From positions 1 to 49,638 of the forward strand of contig JADZEX010000094.1 in NCBI GenBank assembly GCA_020850355.1: a DNA stretch of 49,638 nucleotides. The letters are read 5' to 3'. A model generated the notes under the pieces. It did not search any database and was not told the origin of the DNA. It was given only the letters and a program-made list of their open reading frames with translations. Positions 1 through 8,647 of the stretch are shown here, piece by piece. This DNA comes from Fimbriimonadaceae bacterium. Its GTDB lineage: Bacteria; Armatimonadota; UBA10988. Each line of letters begins with the position of its first letter. Within the stretch, counting starts at the first letter, position 1. The translations under genes were made by a program, and so were the position numbers.

Positions 1-431
1 GCCAGGGCGGTCTGCGAGACCTGCACGTAGCTCTCGATCGAGGGCGTCTCGAAGTAAGCAGCCGCCTTCTCGATGCTATCGGTGCGCTGCGTCTCGGGCG
101 AGGTGATCTCAACCACGAACCGCGGCCGCTCGCGCCAGTAGTCGGCCCGGTCGGTCGGGTCGCAGCAGACCATCAGGTCGGGGTAGTAGAAGATCTGACC
201 CTCGCGCAGGCGCAGCTTGAGGTCCGAACCACGCACCTCGCAAGGGTGGTCGTCGAGGAAGCTGCCCAGGTCGACCATCAGGTTGACGAACAGCCGGTCG
301 TGCGTGGCGCTGACCCCTGGCATCGGATAGACCTGCCCCCTAACGTACTCGTGGCGTGCGGCAGCCTGGCGCTCCGCGGAGAGGTACTCCGCGGGCGAGA
401 TCAGCAACCTCGGCTCGGCGATCGCGACCAT
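1..431 (-). CDS. Uma2-family (DUF820) endonuclease-like protein, C-terminus cut by window edge
   Basis: Reading leftwards from ATG at 431 gives 143 residues with no stop before the window edge. The start MVAIAEPRLLISPAEYL, the segment ARHEYVRGQVYPM, then SATHDRLFVNLM, YYPDLMVCCDP and FVVEITSPET match the Uma2/DUF820 family, a restriction-endonuclease-like (PD-(D/E)xK) fold. The PD of YYPDL and the VEI segment would be the metal-binding core. These proteins are common as many paralogues in Cyanobacteria, Chloroflexi, Planctomycetes and Armatimonadetes, and their physiological role is not settled. The gene is divergent from miaB. Its promoter lies so close to the ATG that the transcript would be leaderless. 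Family assignment is secure; nuclease activity is assumed from the family. Confidence 0.85.
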   Translation of the reverse strand, partial: MVAIAEPRLLISPAEYLSAERQAAARHEYVRGQVYPMPGVSATHDRLFVNLMVDLGSFLDDHPCEVRGSDLKLRLREGQIFYYPDLMVCCDPTDRADYWRERPRFVVEITSPETQRTDSIEKAAAYFETPSIESYVQVSQTAL

Positions 432-437
432 GGGGGC

Positions 438-467
438 ATTGTAGGGCCCGGCCGACAGCGCCGTCAA
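438..467 (-). promoter_or_regulatory. sigma-70 type promoter of the Uma2 gene
   Basis: On the minus strand TTGACG (462-467) and TACAAT (438-443) are separated by 18 bases. The expected transcription start, about 7 bases beyond the -10 box, falls on or next to the ATG at 431, so there is no room for a ribosome binding site. Confidence 0.6.
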
Positions 468-479
468 ATGCACGGTGCG

Positions 480-508
480 TTGACAGTCCGGCGGGCCCGT
501 GATACGTT
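480..508 (+). promoter_or_regulatory. probable sigma-70 promoter of the miaB run
   Basis: A perfect TTGACA (480-485) is followed after 17 bases by TACGTT (503-508). It points towards miaB and lies back to back with the promoter of the divergent Uma2 gene. The -10 box matches the consensus only partly. Confidence 0.45.
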
Positions 509-557
509 CCGACGCAGCACACTGGTGGACCGAGGGGAACGGTCCCGAGGACGCGGG

Positions 558-1856
558 ATGCCTCGGAAGCTCTACATCGAGACCTACGGCTGTCAGATGA
601 ACGTCGCCGACAGCCAACTGATCGCCGGCTCGCTGGCGGCGGTCGGCTACACCGCCACCGACACGACGGCCGACGCCGACGTCATTCTGGTGAACACCTG
701 CGCGATTCGCGAGAACGCCGAGACGCGTGTTTGGGGCCGCCTGGGGCAACTGGCGCAACTGAAGCGTGAGCGGCCGGAACTGACTCTGGGCGTCGTCGGC
801 TGCATGGCGCAACACATCAAAGACACCATCGCGGCGCGGGCCCCGCAGGTCGACCTGGTGGTCGGGCCCGATGCCTACCGCCGGCTGGGCGACATTCTGG
901 AACAGGACCGCGACACGCCCTACATCGATGTGCGCCTGGACAAACGCGAGACCTACGAGGCTCTCGACCCGTCCAGCGACAACGGAATCACCGCGCACCT
1001 CACGATCATGCGCGGTTGCGACAAGTTCTGCACCTTCTGCATCGTGCCCTTCGTACGGGGCCGCGAGCGCAGTGTGACCCGCGACGAGGTGCTCCGCGCG
1101 GCGCACCAGCTGGTGGCCGACGGCGTGCAGGAGATCTGTCTGCTGGGCCAGACGGTCAACGCCTGGCGCGACGGCGAGCAGGAGTTTGCCGACCTGCTGC
1201 TGGCGCTGCGCGAGCTGCCCGGCCTGCAGCGGGTGCGCTTCACCTCGCCGCACCCGGCCGACTTCAGCGACCGCGCGATCGCCGCGCTGGCGCGCGGTGG
1301 CAACCTGATGCCGGCGCTGCATTTGCCGCTGCAAAGCGCGGCCGACCGGGTCTTGGAGCGCATGAACCGCGGTTACACCTATGCCCAGTTCGGCGACCTG
1401 GTGCGTCGCTTCCGGGCCGCCGTGCCCGACCTCGCCATCACCACCGACTTGATTGTCGGGTTTCCGGGCGAGACGCTGGCCGAGTACCAGCAGACCCTCG
1501 ACTGCCTGGACGAGCTGCGCTTCGATGCGGCGTTCATGTTCCTTTACTCGCCGCGCTCGGGGACCAAGGCCTACGAGTGGGACGACGACGTGCCCGCTGC
1601 TGAGAAGACCCGCCGACTCGAGGCGGTGATCGCGCGACAAGAGGCCATCTCGGCCGAGGTCAACGCGACCTGGCGGGGCCGCGAGGTCGAGGTGCTGGTG
1701 GAAGGCCGCGCGAAGCGGGGCAATGGCTGGTGGGGCCGCACCCCGCAGTACAAGAACTGCGTTTTCCAGGTCGCGCCCGACCCGGCTCCCGGCGACCTGG
1801 TCCGGGTCCGCGTCGCCGACAGCACGGCCCACACGCTGCTCGGGGCCGCGGTGTGA
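558..1856 (+). CDS. miaB: MiaB, tRNA-2-methylthio-N6-dimethylallyladenosine synthase
   Basis: A 432-residue radical-SAM methylthiotransferase that adds the 2-methylthio group to i6A37 of tRNAs reading U-initial codons. The N-terminal UPF0004 domain begins at KLYIETYGCQMN. Its auxiliary 4Fe-4S ligands are Cys12, Cys48 (NTCAIRE) and Cys82 (GCMAQ). The radical SAM cluster motif CDKFCTFC gives Cys154, Cys158 and Cys161. A C-terminal TRAM-like RNA-binding segment follows (about residues 365-432). The ATG at 558 is preferred because the family begins a few residues before YIETYGCQMN; the same frame is open further upstream but that part reads like antisense of the Uma2 gene. The gene overlaps the next one by four bases (GTGA). 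The alternative MtaB/RimO subfamilies fit less well. Confidence 0.95.
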   Translation: MPRKLYIETYGCQMNVADSQLIAGSLAAVGYTATDTTADADVILVNTCAIRENAETRVWGRLGQLAQLKRERPELTLGVVGCMAQHIKDTIAARAPQVDLVVGPDAYRRLGDILEQDRDTPYIDVRLDKRETYEALDPSSDNGITAHLTIMRGCDKFCTFCIVPFVRGRERSVTRDEVLRAAHQLVADGVQEICLLGQTVNAWRDGEQEFADLLLALRELPGLQRVRFTSPHPADFSDRAIAALARGGNLMPALHLPLQSAADRVLERMNRGYTYAQFGDLVRRFRAAVPDLAITTDLIVGFPGETLAEYQQTLDCLDELRFDAAFMFLYSPRSGTKAYEWDDDVPAAEKTRRLEAVIARQEAISAEVNATWRGREVEVLVEGRAKRGNGWWGRTPQYKNCVFQVAPDPAPGDLVRVRVADSTAHTLLGAAV

Positions 1857-3466
1857 ACCGCCGCACGCGGCTCGGGGTGGCTGCCGGGCTGGTGGTGGTC
1901 GTCGGCCTGGGGGCCAGCCAGCTCTTCGCCGAGGTCTTTGGCCTGACCTACGACGAACCGGTCTACGCGGGTGTCGCCGAGCGGCATTGGGAATGGTTCG
2001 AACGCCTCCTGCACGGCGACGCGTCGGCGCTCAGCCGGGCCGGGCTGGAGCGCCACTGGGGCAACTCGGGTGACACGCCGCTGGAAGCCGACTGGCAACC
2101 GCCGGTCGGCAAGCTGGTCGGCGCGCTCGGTCGACGGCTGCCGCTGCCTGGTGTCTTCGCCCGCTACCGTGCCGGCAATGTGCTGCTCTACGCCCTGACC
2201 GCGGCGCTGCTGTGGCTCTGGATCGGCGGCCGCGCCGGGCCTTTGGCAGGGGCCGCGGCGGCGGGCACCTGGCTGGTGCTGCCCGGCGCGGTGCATCACG
2301 GCAGTCTCGCCGGGATCGACCAGCCGGTCGCCTGCTTCGCCACCCTGGCGCTGTGGTGCGGTCAGCGGGCGGTCGAACGGCCCACCTGGCGACGCCTGCT
2401 GCTGTTCAGCCTGACGCTGACGCTGGCGGTCGAGAGCAAGTTCAACGGCGTGCTGGTGGCCCCGGCGGTGCTGCTGGCCGCGGCCTGGCAGCGCCCGGGA
2501 CTGAGCCGCCGCGAGTGGGGGCGCCTGCTGCTGGCGACTGGCCCGGTGGCCTTCCTGCTGGGCCTCGCGCTGTGGCCCTGGCTGTGGTACGACACCTTCC
2601 GGCATCTCGGTCAGGTGATCCAGTTCCACGGCCGCCACGGCTACATCGCCACGCTCTACCTGGGGCGCGTCTGGATCGATCCCCCGCCGCCCTGGCACTA
2701 CGCGCCGGTGCTGCTGGCGATCACCACCCCGCTGCCGCTGCTGGCGGCTGCCGGCCTCGGCGCGGCCACCGCGCGGCGCGATCCGCTGGCCCGGCTGCTG
2801 CTGGTCGCGGTGCTCTGCCACCTCGCGCCGTTCCTCTCGCCGGCCGCGGCCAAGTACAACGGCGTGCGGCTGTTCGTGGCGGTCCTGCCGTTGCTGGCGG
2901 CGCTCGCCGGCCTCGGCGCGGCGCGGCTGCTGACCGCGCTGCTGCGCCGCTGGCCCGCCTGGGCGGCCCGTCGCCGGGCGCTCGGCGCGGCGTTGCTGGC
3001 GGCCGGCCTGGTCCCCGCGCTGGCCGCCGTGCTGAGCGTCTACCCCTACCCCTCGGCCTGGGCCAACGCGCTGGTCGGCGGGCCAGCCGGCGCCGTGGCG
3101 CGGGGCTGCGAGCCGGTCTTCTGGGGCGAGCCCCTGCGGGAGTGCCTGGTCGCAGTCAGCCGCGCCGCCGCACCCGGCGAGGTGGTCTACCTCAACCCGC
3201 CCGGCGCGCTGGCGATGTGCGGGATCTACCAGCAGCTCAACCTGGTGCGGCCCGAGCTACTCCTCGGGCACGGTCCGCAGTGCGCCGCGACAGCGCGCTG
3301 GTTCGTCTACCAGAACCGCCGCTCGGAGTGGGACGCGGTCGGCCAGTGGCTGCTGGACAACGTCCCGCCGAGGTATGTCGCCCGCGCTGGCGAAGTGCCG
3401 GTCGGCTATGTCTGGGAGCGCCCGTCCGACGGGGGAGGCCCGCTGTGGAGCAAGTTGCCGCGGTAG
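1853..3466 (+). CDS. GT39/ArnT-like polytopic membrane glycosyltransferase
   Basis: A 537-residue protein with many hydrophobic segments, starting at GTG 1853, which overlaps the miaB stop. After the first membrane helix comes LTYDEPVYAGVA, which corresponds to the acidic first-loop motif (D-E) of GT-C enzymes such as dolichyl-phosphate-mannose protein mannosyltransferases and ArnT. In that family the acidic residues contact the polyprenyl-phosphate sugar donor. Later features typical of the group are a long run of helices and a soluble C-terminal part (about residues 400-537). It probably moves a sugar from a lipid carrier onto a protein, lipid or polymer on the outer face of the membrane. 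Donor and acceptor cannot be read from the sequence. Its linkage to miaB and ricT looks like an operon of convenience. Confidence 0.7.
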   Translation: MNRRTRLGVAAGLVVVVGLGASQLFAEVFGLTYDEPVYAGVAERHWEWFERLLHGDASALSRAGLERHWGNSGDTPLEADWQPPVGKLVGALGRRLPLPGVFARYRAGNVLLYALTAALLWLWIGGRAGPLAGAAAAGTWLVLPGAVHHGSLAGIDQPVACFATLALWCGQRAVERPTWRRLLLFSLTLTLAVESKFNGVLVAPAVLLAAAWQRPGLSRREWGRLLLATGPVAFLLGLALWPWLWYDTFRHLGQVIQFHGRHGYIATLYLGRVWIDPPPPWHYAPVLLAITTPLPLLAAAGLGAATARRDPLARLLLVAVLCHLAPFLSPAAAKYNGVRLFVAVLPLLAALAGLGAARLLTALLRRWPAWAARRRALGAALLAAGLVPALAAVLSVYPYPSAWANALVGGPAGAVARGCEPVFWGEPLRECLVAVSRAAAPGEVVYLNPPGALAMCGIYQQLNLVRPELLLGHGPQCAATARWFVYQNRRSEWDAVGQWLLDNVPPRYVARAGEVPVGYVWERPSDGGGPLWSKLPR

Positions 3467-4167
3467 TCTGCGAGCAGATCCACGGCCCGATCTGGTGCCG
3501 CGTCAGCGACCAGCCGGCCTGCGGCACGCCGGTCGTGCTGCCGACCCGCTTCGGGGTGGCGCTCGGCCAGGTGCGCGGACCGCTGCGCGAGCTGCCCGAC
3601 CCGCCGCCCGAGCGGGCCCGCGCCGCCACCGCGGCCGACCTGGCCCGCGCCGCCGAGAACGCCCGCTGGGCCGCCGACGGGCTGCGGCTGGTGACCGCGC
3701 AGGTCGAGCGGCACCAGTTGCCGATGAAGATGGTCCGCTGCTTCTGGGCCCTCGACCGGCGGCAGGTGACCTTCTTCTACACTGCTCCCGGCCGCGTCGA
3801 CTTCCGGGCGCTGCTGCGCGACCTGGTGCGCGCCTTTCCGGCGCCGATTCGGCTCGAGCAGGTCGGCGACCGCGATGTCGCCCGGATGGTCGGCGCGCTC
3901 GGGCGTTGCGGTCGCGAGGTCTGCTGCCGGGCCTGGATGCCGCACTTCCAGGCAATCAGCGTGACTCACGCCCGCGAACAGGGTCTGGCGGCGTTGCCGG
4001 TGCATCTCGCCGGGCAGTGCAACCGGCTGCGCTGTTGCTTGCGCTTCGAGCTGGACGACGACGCGAGCGCCCCGCGGACCGACCGCGACGACCCCCGCCT
4101 GCGACCGGTGCGCGTGGCATCCTACCATCCCGACGAGGACGAGATCGCTGGCTGGGAGGATTCCTGA
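3445..4167 (+). CDS. PSP1-domain protein, RicT/YaaT-like
   Basis: A 240-residue protein. GTG at 3445 is chosen because a strong GGGGGAGG ribosome site lies at 3431-3438; this makes the gene overlap its predecessor by 22 bases. The PSP1 core is clear: residues around GRCGREVCCRAWMPHF followed by HLAGQCNRLRCCLRFE carry the conserved cysteine pairs. In Bacillus the RicT-RicA-RicF (Y) complex binds two 4Fe-4S clusters and promotes RNase Y-dependent mRNA maturation and phosphorelay functions. Here no RicA or RicF gene is nearby. The ThyX-family gene starts two bases after this stop, so the two are surely co-transcribed. Family assignment is firm; the molecular role in this organism is inferred. 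Confidence 0.88.
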   Translation: MEQVAAVVCEQIHGPIWCRVSDQPACGTPVVLPTRFGVALGQVRGPLRELPDPPPERARAATAADLARAAENARWAADGLRLVTAQVERHQLPMKMVRCFWALDRRQVTFFYTAPGRVDFRALLRDLVRAFPAPIRLEQVGDRDVARMVGALGRCGREVCCRAWMPHFQAISVTHAREQGLAALPVHLAGQCNRLRCCLRFELDDDASAPRTDRDDPRLRPVRVASYHPDEDEIAGWEDS

Positions 4168-4168
4168 G

Positions 4169-5680
4169 TTGCCCACCGACCGTGCGCTGCTGGCGCCCTA
4201 CTGCACCAACCTCGAGCGCCCCGTCTTTGCGCTGCGCAACCTGCCCGAAGAGGTCGTCGCGGTGCTCTTCGCCTACTACTCACGGAGCACCGACAGCCTG
4301 CGCGACAACCTCGCCCGGTTGCTGGCCGACGGCGACCTGGCGTTGCCGGGCGGCGCGCCCGACGAGGCGCCGGAGGGGCTGGCGGCAGCGCAGGAGAAGG
4401 CCCGCCAGTTTCACGAGAAGTGGGTCGTCGGCTACGGTCACAGCTCGGTAGCCGAGCACGCCGTGGTGCATCTGGCCGTCGAGGACGTCAGCATCGTCGC
4501 CACCAAAGTGATTGAGGACTGCCGCCTGGCCAGCTTCACCGAGAAGTCCACCCGCTACGTGCCGTTCGACGGCGACAGCTTCGTGCGCGACCCGGCGGTC
4601 GTCGCGAGCGGGTTGCTGCCGGTCTACGAAGCCGCCTGCCGCAGCGCTCTGGAGACCTACTCGCGGCTGTTGCCGGTGGTCGAGGCGCAGGTCGTCGAGC
4701 GCTTCGCCTGCCCGCCGGACTGGCCGGCCCGGCGGTATGCCAGCACGGTCCGCGCCAAGGCCTGCGACCTGCTGCGCTACCTGCTGCCGGCGGCCACTCG
4801 TACCAACCTCGGCCTGACCTGCAACGCCCGCCTGCTGGAGCATCTGCTGACCAAGCTCTACAGCCACCCGCTGGGCGAACTGCGCGAGCTGGCCGCGGCG
4901 TTGCAGCGCGAAGCCACGGCGATCGTCCCGACGCTGATCAAGTACGCCGCGCCGAATGCCTACCAGCAGCAGACCCGCGCCGCGGTGGCCGCACTGGCCA
5001 CCGACCTGCCGGCGCCGACGCCGACGGCGACGGCGAGCAGTAACCTGGTCCGCCTGGTCCGCGCGCCCGACGATCCGGTCGGCGAGCTGGCGACCGCGAT
5101 CCTGTACGAAGCGGCGCACCTGCCCTACGGCGACCTCCGGGCCCAGGTCGCCGCGCTGCCGGCGGCTCGGCAGCAGGCCATCGTCGACGCTTACCTGGCC
5201 GACCGCGGCCGCTGGGACGCGCCGCTGCGGGCGTTGGAGCTTGTCAGCTACACCTTCGAAGTGCTACTCGACTACGGCGCCTACCGCGACATTCAGCGCC
5301 ACCGGATGTGTACCCAGACGGCCCAGACGCTGACCACCCACCACGGTTACGAGACGCCGCCGGAGCTGCTGGAGTTGGGCCACGGCGCGGCCTACGACGC
5401 GGTGATGGCGCAGTCGGCGGCGGCCTGGGCCACGCTGGCCGCGGCCGTCGGCGAGGAGCGCGCGCAGTATGTGCTGCCCCTGGCCTGGCGCAAACGGCTG
5501 CTGCTAACCTGCAACCTCCGCGAGCTGCACCACTTCATCAGCCTGCGTTCCGGCCGTCAGGGCCACGTCAGCTACCGCCGCGTGGCGCAGGACTGCTGGC
5601 ACGAACTCCACCGGGTCCACCCGGCGCTGGCGGCAGCGGTGCGGGTGGACCTGGCAGAGTACGCGCTGGCGCGGGGGTAG
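4169..5680 (+). CDS. double-domain ThyX-family protein (putative flavin-dependent thymidylate synthase)
   Basis: 503 residues, about twice the length of ordinary ThyX (roughly 220-250). TTG at 4169 is used because GGGAGGA lies 8-9 bases upstream. The first half holds GHSSVAEHA (residues 90-98) and CRLASFTEKSTRY (118-130), aligning with the ThyX signature RHR-x2-S-x-N-E-x-S-x-R-Y, but its R-H pair is replaced by D-C. The second half has RHR at 377-379 within DIQRHRMCTQTAQTL but lacks the following S/N-E/S-R-Y part. ThyX makes dTMP from dUMP with FAD, NADPH and methylene-tetrahydrofolate, using sites between subunits. A composite site between the two halves is possible; a changed function is also possible. 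No thyA is visible in the window. Confidence 0.75.
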   Translation: MPTDRALLAPYCTNLERPVFALRNLPEEVVAVLFAYYSRSTDSLRDNLARLLADGDLALPGGAPDEAPEGLAAAQEKARQFHEKWVVGYGHSSVAEHAVVHLAVEDVSIVATKVIEDCRLASFTEKSTRYVPFDGDSFVRDPAVVASGLLPVYEAACRSALETYSRLLPVVEAQVVERFACPPDWPARRYASTVRAKACDLLRYLLPAATRTNLGLTCNARLLEHLLTKLYSHPLGELRELAAALQREATAIVPTLIKYAAPNAYQQQTRAAVAALATDLPAPTPTATASSNLVRLVRAPDDPVGELATAILYEAAHLPYGDLRAQVAALPAARQQAIVDAYLADRGRWDAPLRALELVSYTFEVLLDYGAYRDIQRHRMCTQTAQTLTTHHGYETPPELLELGHGAAYDAVMAQSAAAWATLAAAVGEERAQYVLPLAWRKRLLLTCNLRELHHFISLRSGRQGHVSYRRVAQDCWHELHRVHPALAAAVRVDLAEYALARG

Positions 5681-5688
5681 CCGCGCCC

Positions 5689-7149
5689 CTAACGGTCGGG
5701 CGCGGTCTCACCCACCAGCGTCGGTGGCTTCAGGTTGGCGTAGCGGCTCGGGCACTCGGGCTCGGTCTGGCGGACGCCGTGGGGCGTGCGGCGCAGGCCC
5801 GAGGGGCCGCTGGTCAGGGGCTGCAGCAGCTTGTCCACCTCCGCGGGCGGCTGGGTCAGCGAGAGACTCCAAACGCGGGCGTGGCGACCGGCGACCTGGG
5901 AGAACAGGGCGCTGCCGTCAGCCCAGCAGATCACGCGGGCGGTCCAGTCGGCCGCCTGCAGAGCCTGCAGACCGGTTACCGCGTCCTCGTTGCTGCCGGC
6001 CTGGTAGCGATCGCGGATCGCGGCGCAGAGGGCCTGCACCGCCGGGCTGAGCTGCGCCGCCGGCAGGCCGTTGGGGCCGTCGGCCGCGGTCTGCTCAGCC
6101 GCGGTCAGCAGCGGCCAGAGTCGCTCGCCGGGTCCGCCCAACGGGCCGTAACCCCGGGCAGCCAGCCGTTCGGCCAGCGGCAATGCGGCATACCAGGCGG
6201 CAGCCAGGTCGGTCGCCGCGCGCGGCCGGTCGGCCGGCGTCGCCAGCTTCACGCCCAGGACAGCGCCGAGGCCTTGCCAGACCTGCCAGGCCGGCCGCTG
6301 GCGCACCGCCACCAGCAGTTCTCCCGCGCCGCCCAAGGCCAACGGCGGCAGCGGGTCGGGCGCCGTGGCCAGCGCCGTGTCGACCGGTCCGGCGGCCCGC
6401 CAGGTCACGGCCCGCGCCCACTCACCGGCGCTCTGGGCATGCTGCCAGCTATACCACGGGCCGGACTGCGCCGGCGACTGGCCCGCCGATCCCACGCCAT
6501 AGCTCGCGCGGCCAGCCCCGCCGCCTGCCGCCACCCAGACCACGCTGACCTGGCCTCCGGGACTCCGCTGAATCGCGCTCAGACGGTAGTCCAGTTGGCT
6601 CCGCCACGAGCGGAGCAGGTCCTGCAGTGCTTGCAGTTGCAGGAACTGCCGGACCTGCTGGAGCTCCGGGCCGGGGCGCTGGTCCAACACCTGCAGCCCG
6701 CGCGCAGCGGCCGGCCGGGCCGCCTGCCAGGCTGCCGCGGTCGCCAGGGCCTGGGTCCGCACCTGCTCCGTCGCGGCCCAGTACCGCGCCGCGACCGCCG
6801 CCGGCAGCTCCGCCGCCGGCAGGTCGCGCAGACTCCGCAGCGGCTCGCCCAGCGCCGCGACCGCCGGGCTGCGCAGCCAGGTCGCCAAGGTCTCGTCAAG
6901 CGCTGGAGCGCGGGTGATCAACCACAGCCCCTCAACTTGGATCGCCTGACAGCCAAACGCGGCGGCCACCCCGGCCGGTGTCGCCGCGGTCACCGGGCCG
7001 ACCGCCGGGCGCTGGTCGTCGACCGCCAGCACCTCCCACCGCGGATCGGCGGCCAGCAGCTCTTGCAGCCGCTGCGTCAGCTCGCCCGCCAACGCGCCAC
7101 GGCTGCCCAGCGTCAGGGTCAACAGGACCCAGAGTCCCCTGCGTTTCAT
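5689..7149 (-). CDS. secreted protein of unknown function, copy 1 of family A
   Basis: 486 residues with a signal peptide (MKRRGLWVLLTLTLGSRGALA). The first ~70 residues of the mature part, from LTQRLQELLAADPRWEVLAV to LWLITRAP, follow the length and rhythm of a secretin/TonB short N-terminal (STN) domain, with the two short strands and TPAGVAAAFG helix. The rest, rich in Ala and Trp, I do not recognise. ATG 7149 overlaps the stop of the upstream B1 gene (ATGA), so both come from one transcript. A paralogue (A2, 9286-10785) sits 3.6 kb upstream with the same partner; aligned segments include LTxRLQEL, FGCQAxxxEGxWxxxxAP-like patterns. The gene is convergent with the ThyX gene, only eight bases away. 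Confidence 0.75.
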   Translation of the reverse strand: MKRRGLWVLLTLTLGSRGALAGELTQRLQELLAADPRWEVLAVDDQRPAVGPVTAATPAGVAAAFGCQAIQVEGLWLITRAPALDETLATWLRSPAVAALGEPLRSLRDLPAAELPAAVAARYWAATEQVRTQALATAAAWQAARPAAARGLQVLDQRPGPELQQVRQFLQLQALQDLLRSWRSQLDYRLSAIQRSPGGQVSVVWVAAGGGAGRASYGVGSAGQSPAQSGPWYSWQHAQSAGEWARAVTWRAAGPVDTALATAPDPLPPLALGGAGELLVAVRQRPAWQVWQGLGAVLGVKLATPADRPRAATDLAAAWYAALPLAERLAARGYGPLGGPGERLWPLLTAAEQTAADGPNGLPAAQLSPAVQALCAAIRDRYQAGSNEDAVTGLQALQAADWTARVICWADGSALFSQVAGRHARVWSLSLTQPPAEVDKLLQPLTSGPSGLRRTPHGVRQTEPECPSRYANLKPPTLVGETAPDR

Positions 7150-8495
7150 CGCCCACCTCCCCAGTCGGCCGTCTGCAGCGCCGCCGCCGCGGGCGGATCA
7201 ACCAGCGCCCGCAGCCGCAGCGCCGTCGCGCCACCCAGCCACTGGCTGTAACCCGGCGCGCTCAGCTCGAAGCTCCCCTCATCGGGGTGGTACCAGCACT
7301 TCAGCGCCACGCCGCCCTGCTCATTCGGCAGATTGGCCGGCAGATTGGCCCAGCCCCAGGCGACGGCCTGTTCCAGCAGCGCCGCCAGCGGCTGGCGAGT
7401 CGCCTCCGGAAGCTCCCGCAGCCGCAGCGCGCCGTCGCGCAGGCGTTGCTCCCAGGTCGCCTCCAGCGCCGCGTAGCAGGCGGCCCGCAGGTCGTCTTCG
7501 GCGGCGTACTGCTCGTTGACGGTGAACTGGGTGGCCGGCCACCAGCGCAGGGGCGTGTTGCGGACCAGCAGCGCCGCCACCTGCCGCGGCGGGTCCAACC
7601 GGTAGCCGTCCCCGGCCGGCCGCAGCGTCGCCCCCGCCACGCGCGCCAGCGCTACCAAAGCCTGGCGGGCCGGCAGTGCGGTGGCCTGCAGCCGCAACGG
7701 GCGGTTGGGCAGGTCCGCGGCCACGGTCAGAGTCGTCCCACACTGCGCGCTCCAGGCCGCAGCCAACTCGGCCGCGCTGCCGACCTGGTCCAGGGTGATG
7801 GCCGTGCTGAGGCGGGCGTCGCGGCCCAGCTCGGTCGTCGCGCGGGTCCGCTCCAACAACCCCTGGCGGTACTCGGCGGCCGGCAGGGTGCCGCCCAGCT
7901 CGGCCTGCTTGCGGGCGAAGCGGTCCAGACCGCGCTGTTCCAGCGCCACGGTCTGCACCCGTTCGTAGTTGGCGGTGGTGCTCGGAAACGCCGCCAGCAG
8001 GCCAAAGAGCGGCTCGCCAACCACCGGCAGCGCGGCCACCCGCAGCCACGGCTCCCCAGCCTGGCGCTGGACCTGTTGCTGCCACAGGTTGCCGACGGTC
8101 GGCGCCGCCATCCAGCAGGCCGCTTCGCGCAGGCGCTGCCGGCTGACCTCGTCACGCCAGCCGCGCACCAGAATCGTCGCCGCTTCGGTCAACGGTGCCG
8201 CGGCCTGCGGGGTGGCCGTCTCCGGCCCATCCTCCCCCCGCCGCAGCAAGGCCTGATACGGCTCCGGCACGTCGCGCAACAGGTTGTCCAAGGTCACCGG
8301 GACCGTCGGCTCGATCACCAGCACGTCGCCGTAGCGCACCACGGTGTGCCCCGCCACCTCCCGCGGCGCCCACCACGGCCCCGTCCCGGGCCACTCGATT
8401 TGCAGCACCTCCGCCGCCAGGGCCGGGGGACAATCTCCCACCACCCCCCGCGGCGCAGGCGCCGTCAGCAAGAGCAGACTCAAAGTCAGCCACAT
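7146..8495 (-). CDS. secreted protein of unknown function, copy 1 of family B
   Basis: 449 residues beginning MWLTLSLLLLTAPAPRGVVG, a signal peptide. GGAGG lies just upstream of ATG 8495. A central segment (about residues 230-300: LDQVGSAAELAAAW, then LPARQALVALARVAGA and GYRLDPP) resembles an STN/secretin N-domain, which usually forms part of a periplasmic ring or signalling domain. The following RNTPLRWWPATQFTVN block is strictly kept in the B2 paralogue. There is no beta-barrel or secretin domain after it, so this is a soluble exported protein. It is translationally coupled to A1. The first 242 bases of the coding region are almost identical to those of B2 although the rest has diverged. 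Function unknown. Confidence 0.75.
   Translation of the reverse strand: MWLTLSLLLLTAPAPRGVVGDCPPALAAEVLQIEWPGTGPWWAPREVAGHTVVRYGDVLVIEPTVPVTLDNLLRDVPEPYQALLRRGEDGPETATPQAAAPLTEAATILVRGWRDEVSRQRLREAACWMAAPTVGNLWQQQVQRQAGEPWLRVAALPVVGEPLFGLLAAFPSTTANYERVQTVALEQRGLDRFARKQAELGGTLPAAEYRQGLLERTRATTELGRDARLSTAITLDQVGSAAELAAAWSAQCGTTLTVAADLPNRPLRLQATALPARQALVALARVAGATLRPAGDGYRLDPPRQVAALLVRNTPLRWWPATQFTVNEQYAAEDDLRAACYAALEATWEQRLRDGALRLRELPEATRQPLAALLEQAVAWGWANLPANLPNEQGGVALKCWYHPDEGSFELSAPGYSQWLGGATALRLRALVDPPAAAALQTADWGGGR
8221..8462 (-). repeat. near-identical block shared by the 5' ends of B1 and B2
   Basis: Positions 8221-8462 align without gaps to 11860-12101 (constant offset 3639). Within this, 8221-8278 is identical, and 8333-8462 differs only at 8406 (C here, T at 12045). 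The rest of the two genes differs at many positions. This points to recent gene conversion or very strong constraint on the 5' end. Confidence 0.75.
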
Positions 8496-8516
8496 TGTCT
8501 GGCACCTCCACCCCTT

Positions 8517-8545
8517 GATATCGCTGCTGCGGACAGCGCTGTCAA
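8517..8545 (-). promoter_or_regulatory. promoter of the B1-A1 pair
   Basis: TTGACA (8540-8545) and GATATC (8517-8522) are 17 bases apart on the minus strand. The same arrangement, TTGACA-N17-GATATA, precedes B2, which supports both calls. Confidence 0.6.
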
Positions 8546-8647
8546 GGGCACTCAGAGAGAAACACGCCGTGACATACCGGCCGGGGTAAGGGGGAACCCA
8601 CCGCGGGTGCGGCGGCTGACGTCAGACACGGCCCCGCCCACTGCACC

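Noticed and set aside
246-557. Upstream extension of miaB
   Set aside because: It overlaps the Uma2 gene and both divergent promoters, and MiaB proteins begin at the position corresponding to ATG 558.
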